Below, piece by piece: positions 4,471 through 6,497 of a DNA stretch of 6,497 nt (position 1 is its first letter; each line of letters begins with the position of its first letter). The DNA is taken from the NCBI GenBank assembly GCA_003648225.1, contig QMOL01000170.1, forward strand, positions 1 through 6,497, given 5' to 3'. The notes below the pieces were generated by a model. That model was not told the DNA's origin. It worked only from the letters and a program-made list of their open reading frames with translations, and did no database searches. A program made the position numbers and the translations under genes. The stretch is from Chlamydiota bacterium. Its GTDB lineage: Bacteria; Auribacterota; UBA3054; B51-G9.

Positions 4471-6497
4471 TTAAAATGATAAAATAGTTACCGTTGTTCC
4501 ATCACGTGACAATTCTTCTCCTTCACCGAGTTCCCATTCAAGACTCGTGCTATAAACAAGCGTATTTACAGCGGTTGTGACTTGTTTACCATTGCTTAAT
4601 ACTACCTCTATCTGCAAATCACGAATCTTATACGCGTCTCCGGTTTTATCCTTCAACGAAACTTTATTGGCAAGTTTTAATCCCTTTAACACATCTTCCT
4701 GAATCATTATTTCACACTCTTTCCATTCTGAAAGCGGCGCCGGATTAGGAGGAATTTTTCCTATATATTTTCTATTTATAAAGATTTTTTTATCCGCGTA
4801 TTTTCCGCCATTAACGTCAAATCGTTTAAACCGTAAAAATGCGTTTGTAATTTCCCTAAGTTGTTTTTGTTTTAAAGCACGGTATCCTCTCAGCAAAGAA
4901 CTTGCGCTGCTCAAAGTCACTTTTTTATCAACTATTTTCCTGCTGTGTTCGGTTAAATTCTGCATTACAGGAAATGGTTTATCATAAATACTTACAGGTA
5001 ATAAATTCTCATGCTTTATTTTTATCAAATGAGTTTTTAATTTGGAAACGGTATCGAAAAAAACCTGAACCGGTACATCATTAATCGGCTTTTCTATTCC
5101 CTGCAAACCTACCCTTATTTCATTCGTTCCCGTAACACAATTAATTTCTATTTGTCTCCATCCATCGCCAACAAAAGTTGAATTAGCTGTTTCGCTGCCA
5201 TTGATCGAAGTCAATGGAGCTGCTTTTTCCGCCCCTCCGATTATCATAATAACTTTGGCATCTTTTCCTTTTGGAATTACCGCTGTGCAAATAAGAACAC
5301 CCACATCAGTCAATTGTGAAGACAAGATTTTTGCAGCCGACTTTTCAATTGATATGGTATCCGAAATTGTGACTTTCCATTTTTTATCATTAATTTTCTC
5401 ACTTAAAATCCCATCTCCGGAAATAGATTTTATATTCACAGGCGAATTAACTGTGAAAATTCTCGTACCACTTGAAATTGAAACTTTATATTCTGTCTCT
5501 TCTATCTCACTTTTTAAAAGTTCCGAGCGTACACCTTTTATTACCGGTATTTTCACTATATTTTTAGAATAATTCATAACTTGAACAACACTGTTTGCAG
5601 GAACAATAAAATTATCAAACTCTTTATCTTGTAATATTTTATGAAACGGATAGACTACTTCATAAGTTTTGTTTGTCATTCCAAAAACTCTTAGTGAAAT
5701 ATTTGTATCGCTAAATGTTGGATTTCTCAAACTTACATAAGACTTATCTCCGCAACTCCCTTGATATCCGAATAATTCCCCTTTCATCGGATTGCCAAGT
5801 ATAAAGTGCGAATTTGCCATGCAATCATCCAAACTTTTTGCCCATCGCAATCCTCTCGCAATCATTTCCCATCTTTTTGATGTGATCTGTTCCGGCGAAA
5901 GATAAAACTCACGCATCAAAGTTCCGCGACCAAGATAATTCATCAAATAATTACACCAACCAATATCATCTTCTTTTGTCATATTGTAAACACTGTGCCG
6001 CGCGTCAACAACTCCGTGAGTCATTAAAGCGGAAAGCGGGAATACTTTCCCTTCTTTTACAAGCATTTTATATAACGCGCCATCACGATAATTCATTTCA
6101 AATTCACTGCCGCGTAACACAGGAATTTTCTTGTTTGCATCATGATCCCTACCTCCCATCCAAATTGTGTCACAGTAAGGCAGCCACCATGGACTTGGCC
6201 ATAATCCGCTGGTTACCGCAAGAAACAAATCCGGATTTAATTCCGCCTCATATTTTAATACCGACAATAAGGCGTTAACATTCGCTTCTGAACTTTGATC
6301 AGGAGAAATAAAATGCCCGTGTCCAACTCGCCCGCAAACAAAATAATTAAAATCATGTTTAAAATAAACAACTTTTTCCTTCTCTATCAACTCCTTTAAT
6401 CTCTTGCGTAACGCCTCATTATATCGGTAAGTTGACAAACAAAAAAATCTTGTGAACGCGACTTTAAATCCAAGTCTCTCGCCCCATTTTATATCAA
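4471..6497 (-). CDS. Glycoside hydrolase-like protein (clan GH-D, alpha-galactosidase type) with C-terminal beta-sandwich modules, N-terminus missing
   Basis: The frame is open from the right edge to a TAA at 4471-4473, giving 674 residues with the start outside the window. A TTG at 6438 is internal: in-frame codons before it (DIKWGERLGFKVAF, then TRFFCLSTY) continue the barrel fold. Numbered from the edge: YFKHDFNYF (44-52) matches the clan GH-D strand that carries the nucleophile (K-x-D; GH36 has KWD, GH27 KYD), making Asp48 the likely nucleophile. SGLWPSPWWLPYCDTIW (96-112) then GGRDHD supplies acid/base candidates Asp109, Asp117 and Asp119. WEMIARGLRWA (209-219), and NSHFILGNP then YVSLRNP (to about 259), fit the barrel end and following beta domain. 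Residues about 390-470 and 550-640 look like two beta-sandwich, carbohydrate-binding-like modules (WRQIEINC; FDVNGG, FINRKYIG). Without the N-terminus no signal peptide can be judged. It is co-directional with the symporter 55 bp downstream. Activity on alpha-galactosides is inferred; the substrate could be another glycoside, and the family placement was made by motif, without a search. Confidence 0.72.
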   Translation of the reverse strand, partial: DIKWGERLGFKVAFTRFFCLSTYRYNEALRKRLKELIEKEKVVYFKHDFNYFVCGRVGHGHFISPDQSSEANVNALLSVLKYEAELNPDLFLAVTSGLWPSPWWLPYCDTIWMGGRDHDANKKIPVLRGSEFEMNYRDGALYKMLVKEGKVFPLSALMTHGVVDARHSVYNMTKEDDIGWCNYLMNYLGRGTLMREFYLSPEQITSKRWEMIARGLRWAKSLDDCMANSHFILGNPMKGELFGYQGSCGDKSYVSLRNPTFSDTNISLRVFGMTNKTYEVVYPFHKILQDKEFDNFIVPANSVVQVMNYSKNIVKIPVIKGVRSELLKSEIEETEYKVSISSGTRIFTVNSPVNIKSISGDGILSEKINDKKWKVTISDTISIEKSAAKILSSQLTDVGVLICTAVIPKGKDAKVIMIIGGAEKAAPLTSINGSETANSTFVGDGWRQIEINCVTGTNEIRVGLQGIEKPINDVPVQVFFDTVSKLKTHLIKIKHENLLPVSIYDKPFPVMQNLTEHSRKIVDKKVTLSSASSLLRGYRALKQKQLREITNAFLRFKRFDVNGGKYADKKIFINRKYIGKIPPNPAPLSEWKECEIMIQEDVLKGLKLANKVSLKDKTGDAYKIRDLQIEVVLSNGKQVTTAVNTLVYSTSLEWELGEGEELSRDGTTVTILSF

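Noticed and set aside
5201..5572. + strand frame inside the hydrolase gene (and similar ones at 4902-5084 and 5976-6278)
   Set aside because: Antisense shadows of the hydrolase frame; no independent evidence of coding.

Overview
This is an AT-rich window from a bacterium, with two genes cut by its edges. There are no RNA genes, phage structural genes, CRISPR array or complete transposon. The proteins fit an uncultured Gram-negative-type organism with surface-glycan biosynthesis and glycan scavenging. A PVC-type or similar lineage (Lentisphaerota, Kiritimatiellota, Planctomycetota) is my guess from the style of the glycosidase and symporter; it is not proven by the sequence.

Layout. The left edge (1-852, + strand) holds the last 283 residues of a DegT/DnrJ/EryC1/StrS PLP-dependent sugar aminotransferase, an enzyme of amino-sugar nucleotide synthesis. 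A 93-bp convergent gap follows, containing a GC-rich repeat-like block (about 901-938). The rest is on the - strand. Reading in the direction of transcription, from right to left, it runs: a large glycoside-hydrolase-like gene open at the right edge (4471-6497); a sodium:solute symporter (2583-4415); a probable terminator (2531-2569); a possible remnant of an older gene; rfbC/rmlC (1863-2420); and a XerC-like tyrosine recombinase (946-1842).

How the genes work together. The hydrolase and symporter are 55 bp apart on one strand and look like a catabolic pair: a glycan or glycoside is cleaved, and a freed sugar (or related solute) is taken up with Na+. The rmlC epimerase and the DegT aminotransferase both act on nucleotide sugars for O-antigen, S-layer or exopolysaccharide. 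They lie on opposite strands with the recombinase between them, so this is not one intact sugar operon. The recombinase, the repeat-like block and the possible gene remnant suggest a rearranged junction between a glycan-synthesis locus and a glycan-use locus.

Two gene starts need correcting. The symporter most likely begins at an ATG at 4415 preceded by a good Shine-Dalgarno sequence, not at an in-frame TTG at 4439. The hydrolase has no start inside the window: its frame stays open to the right edge, and a TTG at 6438 lies inside the catalytic barrel. I see no clearly new multi-gene system. The best leads are the divergent hydrolase, the repeat block, the hairpin at the rmlC/recombinase junction and the possible remnant upstream of rmlC.
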